Assembly: GCA_021732045.1 (NCBI GenBank)
Contig: JAKFWK010000004.1
Coordinates: 1-64,000, forward strand
DNA from: Sulfurimonas sp.
Lineage (GTDB): Bacteria; Campylobacterota; Campylobacteria; Campylobacterales; Sulfurimonadaceae
Direction: 5' to 3'
DNA: 64,000 nt
The notes below the pieces were generated by a model that saw only the letters and a program-made list of their open reading frames with translations, searched no databases and was not told the DNA's origin. This document shows, piece after piece, positions 1-7,419 of this stretch. Within the stretch, counting starts at the first letter, position 1. Each line of letters starts with the position of its first letter. The translations under genes were made by a program, and so were the position numbers.

Positions 1-170
1 CTAAGTAAACTTGTTACGAATAAAAAACTTAACAACTTTTGAAAAAGTTATTAGTCGTTCGTTCTATTTACTTGCTTAGTTTTCAATGATCTCAAACGAA
101 GTTATTTCGGCTCTTCTAGAGCGTTACACCTAAACTTTAGGTCGCTTTGTTTGTGGATGGGAATTATAGG
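1..170 (-). promoter_or_regulatory. Probable rRNA operon promoter and leader (leftward)
   Basis: On the minus strand a perfect TATAAT (163-168) is followed by about 160 nt of non-coding leader. The leader contains a stretch reading AGATCATTGAAAACTAAGCA on the minus strand (92-73), which resembles the conserved elements found just ahead of rRNA genes. A small inverted repeat (AACTTTT at 34-40, AAAAGTT at 43-49) lies further downstream. No rRNA body is inside the window, so the assignment rests on the motif only; the gene would begin left of position 1. Confidence 0.4.
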
Positions 171-292
171 TAAGAGTTGCTTAGAGAGGGCTTAATTGGT
201 GGGGGGAATTGGGAATGTTGCTGTCTATTAACCCTTTATATAATAAAATTCATATCTATAAAGAGATAGCACTATGCTAAGAAGGAGAAAAA

Positions 293-991
293 ATGGGACT
301 TTATGATCGTGATTATGCAAGAGGTGGGGAATACACCTATGGAAATGCTGCAAAAAGTGATACTCAAATAGTATCTTTTGTGAAGGAAACATATAAGCTG
401 TTTGCTGCTTCTATGATGGCAGGAGCAGTTGGCGCCTATGTTGGAGTACCTTTGTCAGGAGCGATTGTATCATACTTCTGGCCTTTAGTTATTTTAGAAA
501 TAGGTTTACTAATAGGTTTACAATTTGTAAAACATAAGCCTGGGATTAATCTAGCTGTTATGTTTGGTTTTGTTTTTATGACGGGATTAATGTTGGCACC
601 ACTATTGGCTCGTACACTTGGTATGCATGGCGGAGGAGTTATTATTGGCAATGCATTTATGATGACATCTGTAATTTTTGGTGCTATGAGTTTTTATGCA
701 ATTAAAACGACAAAAGATTTTTCCGGATATGGAAAACCCTTGATGATTGCGCTATTTGTGATTATTGCATTTTCTATAATTAATATATTTATGGGAAGCC
801 CTCTAGTGTCAATAGTTATCTCAGGCGCAGTTGTTATCTTGTTTAGCATACTTGTTACTTATGATACTCAAAATATCATTAGAGGTGCTTACGAAACTCC
901 AATTGATGGAGCTATTGCACTTTATCTAGATTTCTTAAATATATTTACAGCTCTTCTTCAACTGCTTGGAATATTTGGAAATGATGACTAG
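293..991 (+). CDS. Bax inhibitor-1/YccA family membrane protein
   Basis: A 232-residue inner-membrane protein with seven predicted hydrophobic helices from about residue 35 to the C-terminus. This is the usual length and topology of BI-1/YetJ/YccA proteins, which are proposed pH-sensitive calcium leak channels or stress-protective membrane proteins. The late stretch YDTQNIIRGA, with its acidic and polar residues before the last helix, fits the family signature. The start at 293 has an ideal AAGGAG at 282-287. The gene overlaps the next one (stop within ATGATGACTAG), so the two are probably co-transcribed. The physiological substrate cannot be read from sequence. Confidence 0.9.
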   Translation: MGLYDRDYARGGEYTYGNAAKSDTQIVSFVKETYKLFAASMMAGAVGAYVGVPLSGAIVSYFWPLVILEIGLLIGLQFVKHKPGINLAVMFGFVFMTGLMLAPLLARTLGMHGGGVIIGNAFMMTSVIFGAMSFYAIKTTKDFSGYGKPLMIALFVIIAFSIINIFMGSPLVSIVISGAVVILFSILVTYDTQNIIRGAYETPIDGAIALYLDFLNIFTALLQLLGIFGNDD

Positions 992-1382
992 TCAACTCTC
1001 ACCCGAACTTTATCGGGTGATTGATGCAAATTTAAATCGTCTCAAAGAGGGGATTAGAGTTGTTGAAGATATACTCCGCTACAAAGATAACAATAAAGCA
1101 ATCGCCTCAAAATTAAAACTACTACGGCACAAATCACAAATCAAAGAGACAATTGAGCTATTAAAATATAGAGATAGTATAAATGATGTTCTTCGAAAAA
1201 CTACAAAAAGCGAACTAGATCGTGTTGATATTAATGACATAATTATTGCTAATTTAAAAAGAGCTCAAGAGTCTTCAAGAGTACTTGAAGAGCTTTATAA
1301 ACTAAGCAATGCTGAATATAGCGAAAACTTTAAACAGATTAGATATGAGCTCTATACAATCGAAAAGGATATTTTTTGGTGA
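981..1382 (+). CDS. Stand-alone ThiD2-domain protein (thiamine biosynthesis, HMP-P kinase-like)
   Basis: A 133-residue, largely alpha-helical protein whose N-terminus contains YRVIDANLNRLKEGIRVVED (residues 11-30). This is the signature of the ThiD2 domain that precedes ThiE in some thiamine-phosphate synthases. ThiD2 is reported to be a monofunctional hydroxymethylpyrimidine-phosphate kinase. No ThiE domain follows: the protein stops after the helical domain, so this is the free-standing form. I chose ATG 981 rather than the upstream TTG 966, because 981 overlaps the stop of the BI-1 gene in a typical coupled arrangement. Older annotation would call it thiamine-phosphate pyrophosphorylase, which the missing barrel domain does not support. 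Confidence 0.7.
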   Translation: MMTSQLSPELYRVIDANLNRLKEGIRVVEDILRYKDNNKAIASKLKLLRHKSQIKETIELLKYRDSINDVLRKTTKSELDRVDINDIIIANLKRAQESSRVLEELYKLSNAEYSENFKQIRYELYTIEKDIFW

Positions 1383-1525
1383 AGTTACTTATGAAGATTT
1401 CTATTTAAAGAATATTAACAAATTTTTATTCTTTCAAAACTAAAAATAATAATAGTAGTATATTTTATATGAAGTAAAAAAAATTACGATTTGATTATTG
1501 AAAATATGATTATTTTATACAAAAA

Positions 1526-1551
1526 GATATTTGGCACAAAAGCCAAATATC
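1526..1551 (-). terminator. Rho-independent terminator of the sox operon
   Basis: A perfect 10-bp inverted repeat (GATATTTGGC at 1526-1535, GCCAAATATC at 1542-1551) with a 6-nt loop. On the minus strand it lies a few bases past the soxH-like stop codon and is followed by TTTTTG. Confidence 0.8.
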
Positions 1552-1557
1552 ACTACT

Positions 1558-2535
1558 TTAAAAACTTAATTCGTCGTATGCTCTTGAAACATTTATTGAA
1601 TTTAACAATTTATACATTGCTTTATCTTTAAATTCTAAAAGTGGAACAGCTTCAACTATACCTGTACTATCTATACCATTTTTCATTGCTTCTAAGATTC
1701 TATCTTTTGTTAAAGTAAAATATTGAACAGATTCATTCGCAGCAGTCTTATTGATTATAAATCCGTGCCCTGGAATAAGAGTATTCCATTCTTTTGAATT
1801 AATCATCTCCAACGCTTTAAGTTGGCCTAAAACAGAACCATCTCTATTTGATGTAATTCTACCATTCATAACCAAGTCTCCAGCGAAAATAAGTTTATTT
1901 TTTGGCATATACATAAAGAAGTCTTCAGCAGAATGTCCATTACCAACAGCAACGTACTCAAGCTCAACACCATCTACTTTGAATTTTATACCTTCTTTAT
2001 GCCACTCATCAACATGAATAATTTTTGTTCCTCTTATAGCGTTTTCCGAAAGAGTTTGAAACATTCTTGTATCAGTTTGACCAACTTTATAGTTTTTGTT
2101 TATTGACTCAGGTCCAATTAGTTTTGCATTATGAACTTCTTTGTAATAATTATTTCCTAACCAATGATCATCGTGTTCATGACTTAAAATTACAGTTGAA
2201 ACTGGTAATTTTGCAATTTTACTCATTGCAGCGTAGGCTTGCTTAGCATATACATACGAAGGACCAGTATCCCACAAGATATATGAACTATCTGCTTTTA
2301 TATAACAAGAATTTGACATATTACCAGCATTTTCTTTTGTTGGTGCCTCTAATGCCCCAAAGAAACACCATACATTATCACTAACTTTTTTTGGCACTAA
2401 ATTATACTGGAACTCTTTAGTTGATTTTTTTGATTTTGATACTTTTGCTTTATTATCACTTGCTGAACTTACAGTTGTAATAGACAAAAGAGCAATTGCT
2501 GAAATCATCAGTGGACTTAATATCTTTTTAATCAT
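1558..2535 (-). CDS. soxH: SoxH-like MBL-fold metallo-hydrolase, exported
   Basis: A 325-residue protein with an N-terminal signal peptide (about residues 1-25, ending VSSA-S) and a metallo-beta-lactamase domain. The HxHxDH zinc motif is SHEHDDHW (H119, H121, D123, H124). Further ligands are likely in GNGHSAED, FAGD and IPGHG. SoxH-like proteins accompany sox clusters; their substrate is not settled, though a role in thiol or sulfane metabolism is suspected. It is the last gene of the leftward sox operon, 154 nt after soxZ and separated from it by two strong hairpins. The start has AAGGAG just upstream. A paralogue lies at 26786-27760. Confidence 0.8.
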   Translation of the reverse strand: MIKKILSPLMISAIALLSITTVSSASDNKAKVSKSKKSTKEFQYNLVPKKVSDNVWCFFGALEAPTKENAGNMSNSCYIKADSSYILWDTGPSYVYAKQAYAAMSKIAKLPVSTVILSHEHDDHWLGNNYYKEVHNAKLIGPESINKNYKVGQTDTRMFQTLSENAIRGTKIIHVDEWHKEGIKFKVDGVELEYVAVGNGHSAEDFFMYMPKNKLIFAGDLVMNGRITSNRDGSVLGQLKALEMINSKEWNTLIPGHGFIINKTAANESVQYFTLTKDRILEAMKNGIDSTGIVEAVPLLEFKDKAMYKLLNSINVSRAYDELSF

Positions 2536-2612
2536 AACATCTCCTTTTGTGATTTATTTTTTCAAAGAATAGACTTGTTTTTTAGTTTTAGATAATTCAA
2601 ATCTACGCTTAA

Positions 2613-2661
2613 TAGCTGATCTTACGCACTCAAATTAAATTTTAGTGCGTAAGATCAGCTA
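2613..2661. other. Perfect 18-bp inverted repeat between soxZ and soxH
   Basis: TAGCTGATCTTACGCACT (2613-2630) and its exact reverse complement (2644-2661) flank a 13-nt AT-rich loop that can itself pair further. This is far longer than a normal terminator stem and lacks a T-run. It may be an mRNA processing or stability element separating soxCDYZ from soxH, or a remnant of a small repeat element. I did not see a second copy in the window. Confidence 0.7.
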
Positions 2662-2665
2662 ATAA

Positions 2666-2685
2666 TATCCCCAAAATAGGGGATA
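2666..2685 (-). terminator. Hairpin directly after soxZ
   Basis: TATCCCC (2666-2672) and GGGGATA (2679-2685) with a 6-nt loop lie only 4 nt downstream of the soxZ stop on the minus strand. Only a short TTATTA follows, so it probably attenuates rather than fully terminates. Confidence 0.5.
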
Positions 2686-2689
2686 AAAT

Positions 2690-2986
2690 CTATTTAATTT
2701 TAGCAGTTCCTGTATCTTTTTTACCTTTATTGTCAACAGAGTCAACAACAATCTCATCACCAGCTTTCGCACCATTTATATCAAATTTGAAATAAGGATC
2801 TTTTGATAGGAATGGCCCAGTAGAAGCCTCCCACACAGTTTTTCCATTTAATTTCGCAGTAATATGAGTAATATATTCTTCAGCTGGCAATTTTTTTGCT
2901 GCTGCTTCTTCTTTACCTGCCATCAAACTCTCTGCCATAATCTTAACTTCTGCAGAATCGCCTTTTAAAGTTGCTTTTACTTTCAT
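2690..2986 (-). CDS. soxZ: Thiosulfate oxidation carrier subunit SoxZ
   Basis: A 98-residue protein of the size and all-beta pattern of SoxZ, without a signal peptide. Features typical of the family are an N-terminal KVKATLKGDSAEVKI strand, HITAKLNGKTVWEASTGPFL in the middle, and the lysine-rich C-terminus. SoxZ dimerises with SoxY in the periplasm and is carried out with it through the SoxY Tat signal. The dimer carries the sulfur substrate between Sox enzymes. It lies 63 nt downstream of soxY on the same strand. A second soxYZ copy in a soxXYZAB cluster is usual for this group but is outside the window. Confidence 0.95.
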   Translation of the reverse strand: MKVKATLKGDSAEVKIMAESLMAGKEEAAAKKLPAEEYITHITAKLNGKTVWEASTGPFLSKDPYFKFDINGAKAGDEIVVDSVDNKGKKDTGTAKIK

Positions 2987-3049
2987 AATAATCCTTTTAT
3001 TTTTATTTTTATTTTATTGACTTATACGATAATTATTGAGGGGTTTAAA

Positions 3050-3499
3050 TCAACCTCCACAACCACCAATTGAAACTTCTACTTTTTGAGCAGTTTTATA
3101 TAATTTACCATCTGCACCTTTTGCAACAATAGTTACTTCAGCAGTTTTTTTCATTTTGATTTTAGTCATAAGGTCTATTTTATTACCATATAATTCAAAT
3201 ACAACTACAGCACTTCTAGGGTTTGCATCTTGAAAAACAGCAACAGTTGTTAACTCTATATCTGACTTGATACCGATTGGCACAGCACCACCGTTTTCTG
3301 CTAATTTAGGAGCTTTAATCTCAATTTTGCCTTCAATCATAGCACCTTTTCCAAATAGTGCCTCAATAGCTTCCTTGCTTGATGGAGCTTCCCATGCGCT
3401 AGCATTAGTTGCTCTGAAATCCGTAGCACTTAAGCCAACTGGTAATACTGTTGCAGCAGCAGCTACTGCACCTAAAGTTAAAAATTTTCTTCTTTGCAT
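3050..3499 (-). CDS. soxY: Sulfur carrier protein SoxY
   Basis: A 149-residue protein with a Tat signal (QRRKFLTLGAVAAAATVLP, residues 2-20). It ends in the diagnostic swinging-arm motif GGCGG (residues 145-149), whose Cys147 carries the sulfur intermediate as a thioconjugate. It works with SoxZ as the carrier of the Sox pathway, and neighbouring SoxCD oxidises the bound sulfane sulfur. Length and both termini are complete. Gene order soxC-D-Y-Z on the minus strand matches the second sox cluster of Sulfurimonas-type bacteria. Confidence 0.97.
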   Translation of the reverse strand: MQRRKFLTLGAVAAAATVLPVGLSATDFRATNASAWEAPSSKEAIEALFGKGAMIEGKIEIKAPKLAENGGAVPIGIKSDIELTTVAVFQDANPRSAVVVFELYGNKIDLMTKIKMKKTAEVTIVAKGADGKLYKTAQKVEVSIGGCGG

Positions 3500-3539
3500 T
3501 TTTTTTCCTTTTTTTAATGTGAGTAAATCTAGTAAGCTT

Positions 3540-4694
3540 TTACTTACTAGATTCTACCATATAATTAACAATCTCTGACATCTGTGCATCAGTTAAGTCC
3601 ATTGCGCCGCCTTTTGGTGGCATACCACCAACACCATTGATTGCATTGTGATTTACCTTATCCATGCCTTTTGCTGTTACTTTAGCCCAAGCATTCTTGT
3701 CTCCAACAGGTGGTGCACCCATAGCATCTGTTTTATGACAAACAGCACATGAAGCATCATATAGTTTTTGACCCTCAGAAACTGCTCCGCCTTTAGATGC
3801 ATCTTCTTTTGGTAAATCTCTTACTACAGAGTATGCAGGAACAACCGCAGTAATCTCATTTACAATTTTTGCAACAGATTCTTTTGGACAGTTTTTCATA
3901 CAACGAGTACCAACTGCACCAAAGTTTTTAGGATTCTTGAAGAATGCTCTTACATTTTCAACACCTTTTGCTCCATCAATATTTGGATAGAAACCATTAC
4001 GATTTGGCATAACAATTTTCATGATTGACTTTTTATCTAAAACAAAATCATCATCCATTTTTTTGCCATCTATCTTGATTTCACTTTGAGCCAATAAGTA
4101 AGCTGTTACAGCATACATTTGGTCAGGTGAGTAGCTTTTTGGATGTGCGTACGGCATAGCATCACGAATATACCAAATAAGAGTACTTACTTGTGGCCAA
4201 TATGAGCCAATAGTTCTATTTGGAGCATCTTTGCCTGGGCAAGTTCTTTGGTTTTTAAGTGAAGCTACACTTCCACCTGTTAGTGTTGGATAACCTTTGC
4301 CGCCAGCACCAAACTCTCCGTGACAAACAGCACAGTCTTTATCGTAAAGCGCTTCTCCATCTGAAGGAGTTCCAGCACCCTCTGGTAATCCTGTACCATC
4401 TGGCATAATATCTGTATCCCAAGCTTTTAACTCAGCAGCAGTTGGTGTTCTACCAAAATTTACACCTTTAGTAGCTTGTGTATTGTAACGATATGCAGCA
4501 TATGTGCCATTCGCTCTCTTGTAAGTAACACCACCGTCCAAAGCATTTTTAATTGGACTATACACACCTGCGGCAGCAGGATTTACCTTTGATTTATCGG
4601 CACTTGTTGTGGCAGCAAAACAGTTTGTAAACAAAACAGTGCTAGCAACTACAGAAGCTCCTAAAACAATTAATTTATTATTTAATTTAATCAT
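3540..4694 (-). CDS. soxD: Diheme cytochrome c SoxD
   Basis: A 384-residue exported cytochrome with a signal peptide (residues 1-27) and two CxxCH heme sites (C121-C124-H125 and C316-C319-H320), as expected for SoxD. MPNRNGFYP (from M229) and GMPP near the C-terminus offer candidate axial methionines. Extra cysteines at 152, 265 and 269 are not heme sites. SoxD accepts the six electrons released by SoxC during sulfane oxidation and passes them to the respiratory chain. It starts 16 nt downstream of soxC. If soxC is really inactivated by its in-frame stop, this subunit would be orphaned. Confidence 0.93.
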   Translation of the reverse strand: MIKLNNKLIVLGASVVASTVLFTNCFAATTSADKSKVNPAAAGVYSPIKNALDGGVTYKRANGTYAAYRYNTQATKGVNFGRTPTAAELKAWDTDIMPDGTGLPEGAGTPSDGEALYDKDCAVCHGEFGAGGKGYPTLTGGSVASLKNQRTCPGKDAPNRTIGSYWPQVSTLIWYIRDAMPYAHPKSYSPDQMYAVTAYLLAQSEIKIDGKKMDDDFVLDKKSIMKIVMPNRNGFYPNIDGAKGVENVRAFFKNPKNFGAVGTRCMKNCPKESVAKIVNEITAVVPAYSVVRDLPKEDASKGGAVSEGQKLYDASCAVCHKTDAMGAPPVGDKNAWAKVTAKGMDKVNHNAINGVGGMPPKGGAMDLTDAQMSEIVNYMVESSK

Positions 4695-4710
4695 AATCTA
4701 TGCTCCTTCC

Positions 4711-6051
4711 TTATTTACTTGCACAATTGTCTGTTCTAACTTGAACATTATGAACTGAACCATCTTGTCTAACTTCCCAAGTACAAATTGAGTTTCTGTG
4801 ATAAACACCCTCAACACCAATAATATCTTTTTCTTGAGTAACTGAAGGCTGAACAAATCCAGCATCATCTATAGCGCGAGATTGTAACAGTAGTGGCTTA
4901 CCTTCGTATTTGTACATATACGAGAATCTAGTCCAAGATTTAGGAAGAATCAGACCTTTTAGGTTTGCTTCAACATAGTTTTGTCCACCATCAAATGATA
5001 TATCTACAGTTTTAATAGTTCCATGCCCACTCCAAGCAAGTCCTTCAATTTCCACCAAATCACCTTTTTTAAGGTCTGACCATGGTTTTTCAGGACATGG
5101 GCTAGTTATGATTGAATTTACTTCTAATGGATAAAAGTGTTGGATTGCTCTACCATCTTTTGTAAGAACAGTATATTTAGAAGTCTCTTCTTTACAGTAC
5201 CAAGGCTCCGCACCGAATTCTAAACGCTTAAGATATTTAATACATAAGTTAGCTTCCCAACCTGGTAGCATCAAACGAACAGGATAGCCTTGCTCTGGAC
5301 GAAGAGCTTCACCATTTTGAGCATAGACAATCATTGCGTCATCTAAAACTTTTTCAACTGGAATAGTTCTGCTCATTTCTGAACCGTCAGATCCCTCAGC
5401 TAGCATCCATTTTGCAGTTGGCTTAAGGCCTAATTCATCAAGAATTACTGACAAACGAACACCAGTCCATTCAGCATTACTCATCATACCTTTTACAAAT
5501 TGTAAAGAGTTGAATTGAGGACCTTTCCACTCAGCAGCACCATTTGCAGGACACTCCATAAAAAGAATTCTACTCTCAGATGGATATTTTTTTAACTGCT
5601 CAAGAGTTAAAACGATTGGTTTTTCAACAAGACCATGAATCATAAGTCTGTATTTGTTAGGATCAACATGTGCAACACCATTGTGAGTTCTAGTAAAGTG
5701 CAAACCGTTTGGTGTGATAATACCACTTAACTCATGGATTGGTGACATTGAAACAGCAGCATGCATATCTCCAGCGGATGACATAAGACTTGAAGTTCTT
5801 CTTACAACATTATGCTCATAAGCAGATGGGATTCCATATGGATGCTTATTAAGCTCATCACCTAAAGTTGTTCCTCATTTTGTATGATGAACGATATTTT
5901 CATCATCAGCCAATAATTTAGCAGGCGCCAATATGCTTGCAGCAGCGATAGCGCTCACAGAATAAGCAGCAGTTCTTTTGAAGAATTCTCTTCTACTAGA
6001 TTGCTCTGCGTTTGTAGTTGTTTCTAAACTATTTTCAGAAATTTTACTCAT
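4711..6051 (-). pseudogene. soxC: Sulfane dehydrogenase SoxC, interrupted by in-frame TGA
   Basis: Read from ATG 6051 (strong AAGGAGG ahead of it) the frame encodes a 446-residue SoxC. It has a Tat signal (SRREFFKRTAAYSV), the Mo-cofactor domain with conserved Cys167 in FMECPANG, and the C-terminal dimerisation domain. Codon 59 (5877-5875) is TGA. The following residues GTTLGDELNKHPYGIPS align with the SoxC region where a Trp stands three residues before Leu-Gly, so TGA replaces TGG. The frame is otherwise intact, and the next in-frame ATG (5784, codon 90) would give 357 residues without a signal. Options are a recent nonsense mutation, readthrough or UGA recoding, or a sequence error. SoxC binds SoxD to oxidise carrier-bound sulfane sulfur in the periplasm. 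Confidence 0.85.
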
Positions 6052-6080
6052 TTAATACCTACCTCCTTCTATTTTTATAG

Positions 6081-6120
6081 TATGCAAAGTACAAGATTTA
6101 TATGCATAGTACAAAATGCA
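6081..6120 (-). promoter_or_regulatory. Tandem 20-bp-spaced repeats upstream of soxC
   Basis: Two copies of TATGCAWAGTACAARAT start at 6081 and 6101, exactly 20 bp apart, and lie 30-70 bp upstream of the soxC start. On the minus strand each reads TTGTACTWTGCATA. Two-turn spacing places them on one DNA face, as expected for an operator bound by a regulator dimer. A 17-bp palindrome (GATGATTATATATCATC, 6125-6141) lies just beyond. The regulator is unknown. Confidence 0.45.
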
Positions 6121-6298
6121 ATGTGATGATTATATATCATCTTTTCTTAAACTATCAAGAAAAAATATTAGAATATAATTATTTTCTCACATTTTTGCTA
6201 TTATTACACATTGATATGAATTATATTTCTTATTTGTGAAATTAATAATAATTTAAAATATGTTAAGATTTCTAATAAAAAAATAATAGGGTTAATTG

Positions 6299-6772
6299 AT
6301 GGCAGATCACAAAGTTGACAAAGTTTTAAAGCTTTTTATTTCACAATCAGGAACCTCTGATAGATTCGAAAGAGAGGTTATTGCTTTAGATGGTGGTGGT
6401 GTTGTTGAAGATAAGTTTCATAACAAAAACTCTCAAAGATCAGTTCTTATTGCTTCAACTGCGAGCTATAATCTAGTCAGTATATATGGTATAGAGATGC
6501 CATTTGGCTATCTTGGTGAAAATATACTTCTAGATTTTAATCCATACAATTTAGAGATTGGAACAAAAATAAAAATTGGCGATGTCATTTTAGAAATATC
6601 CCAGCAGTGTACAATATGTAATCACTTGGGGGTTATAGATGTAAAGATACCGACGCTTCTAAAAAACGATAGAGGAATTTTTGCTAAAGTCATCTCAGGC
6701 GGAGAGATAAAAGTAGATGATGATGTTTATATACTACAAGAGCAGATAAAAACCACTTCAAACTCCAGATAA
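6299..6772 (+). CDS. MOSC domain protein
   Basis: A 157-residue single-domain protein of the MOSC family, the sulfur-carrier domain named after the molybdenum cofactor sulfurase C-terminus. It shows the GYLGENILLDF motif (residues 70-80) and conserved cysteines C104 and C107 in QQCTICNHLG. MOSC proteins bind sulfur or Moco-related ligands. Its position divergent to the molybdoenzyme gene soxC, with a shared 247-bp intergenic region, suggests a role in Moco handling for SoxC (inference). ATG 6299 is preferred to the TTG at 6296. The last 46 bp overlap the convergent methyltransferase gene. Confidence 0.8.
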   Translation: MADHKVDKVLKLFISQSGTSDRFEREVIALDGGGVVEDKFHNKNSQRSVLIASTASYNLVSIYGIEMPFGYLGENILLDFNPYNLEIGTKIKIGDVILEISQQCTICNHLGVIDVKIPTLLKNDRGIFAKVISGGEIKVDDDVYILQEQIKTTSNSR

Positions 6773-7419
6773 CTTAGAGGATACTCATTTAAGAGCTTTT
6801 TACTCTCTTTATAGCTTAATATTCTCCTTGCTCCGCTAACTCCACTTCTCTTTATGTACCTAAACGCTTCTCTAGTGGATTTGAACTCTAACTTATAACT
6901 TTGAAGTTCAAAATTTGCACCAAAGTATTTTTTGTTAAGTGTTTCTATCTCGTCTGCACTTCTTAGCATGGAACTTATAGATGCTGTCTTATTTAGAGTT
7001 TTAAAGGTGTTTGCCGTAAAAATAGCCAAAGCAATCGGTGCATCTAACCTTTTGATATTTTTAAAAATAGCCTCTAAATCAGCTGCCCATTGCAAGGCGG
7101 ATGCCGAGGTAATAAGGTCATATTTGGATGCAAGTAGAGTTTCAAAAAAAACTTCATTGCCAAAATCCCCATATACACACTCTATCTTTTGTGACTTTGG
7201 ATGCAACTCTAACATTTTTGGCGCAAAATCAACTCCAACAAAGTGTTCATACTCCCAATCTATCGCCTTGCAGACACCACCATCTCCACAGCCTAAATCT
7301 AGGATTTGTTTTGGTTTTTTGACTATCTTGCCCAGCAGATGTTTTAGCACTTGATTTTGTATGGTGTTGTAACTCCCATACTCTGGTGCAAACTTAGAAA
7401 ACTCTGAGCTTATTTTCAT
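6727..7419 (-). CDS. BioC-like SAM-dependent methyltransferase
   Basis: A 230-residue class I methyltransferase. Motif I is ILDLGCGDGGVC (residues 39-50), followed by the acidic FVGVDFAP strand and SASALQWAADL. The opening FSKFAPEYGSYNTIQ and the region around SGVSGARR match the malonyl-ACP O-methyltransferase BioC, which starts biotin synthesis. No other bio gene is nearby, so substrate assignment is tentative. I chose ATG 7419, which overlaps the znuB-like stop in an ATGA, rather than an upstream in-frame ATG at 7464. It is the last gene of the leftward 13056-6727 gene run. Confidence 0.7.
   Translation of the reverse strand: MKISSEFSKFAPEYGSYNTIQNQVLKHLLGKIVKKPKQILDLGCGDGGVCKAIDWEYEHFVGVDFAPKMLELHPKSQKIECVYGDFGNEVFFETLLASKYDLITSASALQWAADLEAIFKNIKRLDAPIALAIFTANTFKTLNKTASISSMLRSADEIETLNKKYFGANFELQSYKLEFKSTREAFRYIKRSGVSGARRILSYKESKKLLNEYPLSYLEFEVVFICSCSI

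Noticed and set aside
5784..6051. Selenocysteine at the soxC TGA
   Set aside because: The position corresponds to a conserved Trp rather than Cys, SoxC has no known Sec form, and I saw no convincing SECIS-like hairpin just downstream. It is kept only as an alternative in the finding.
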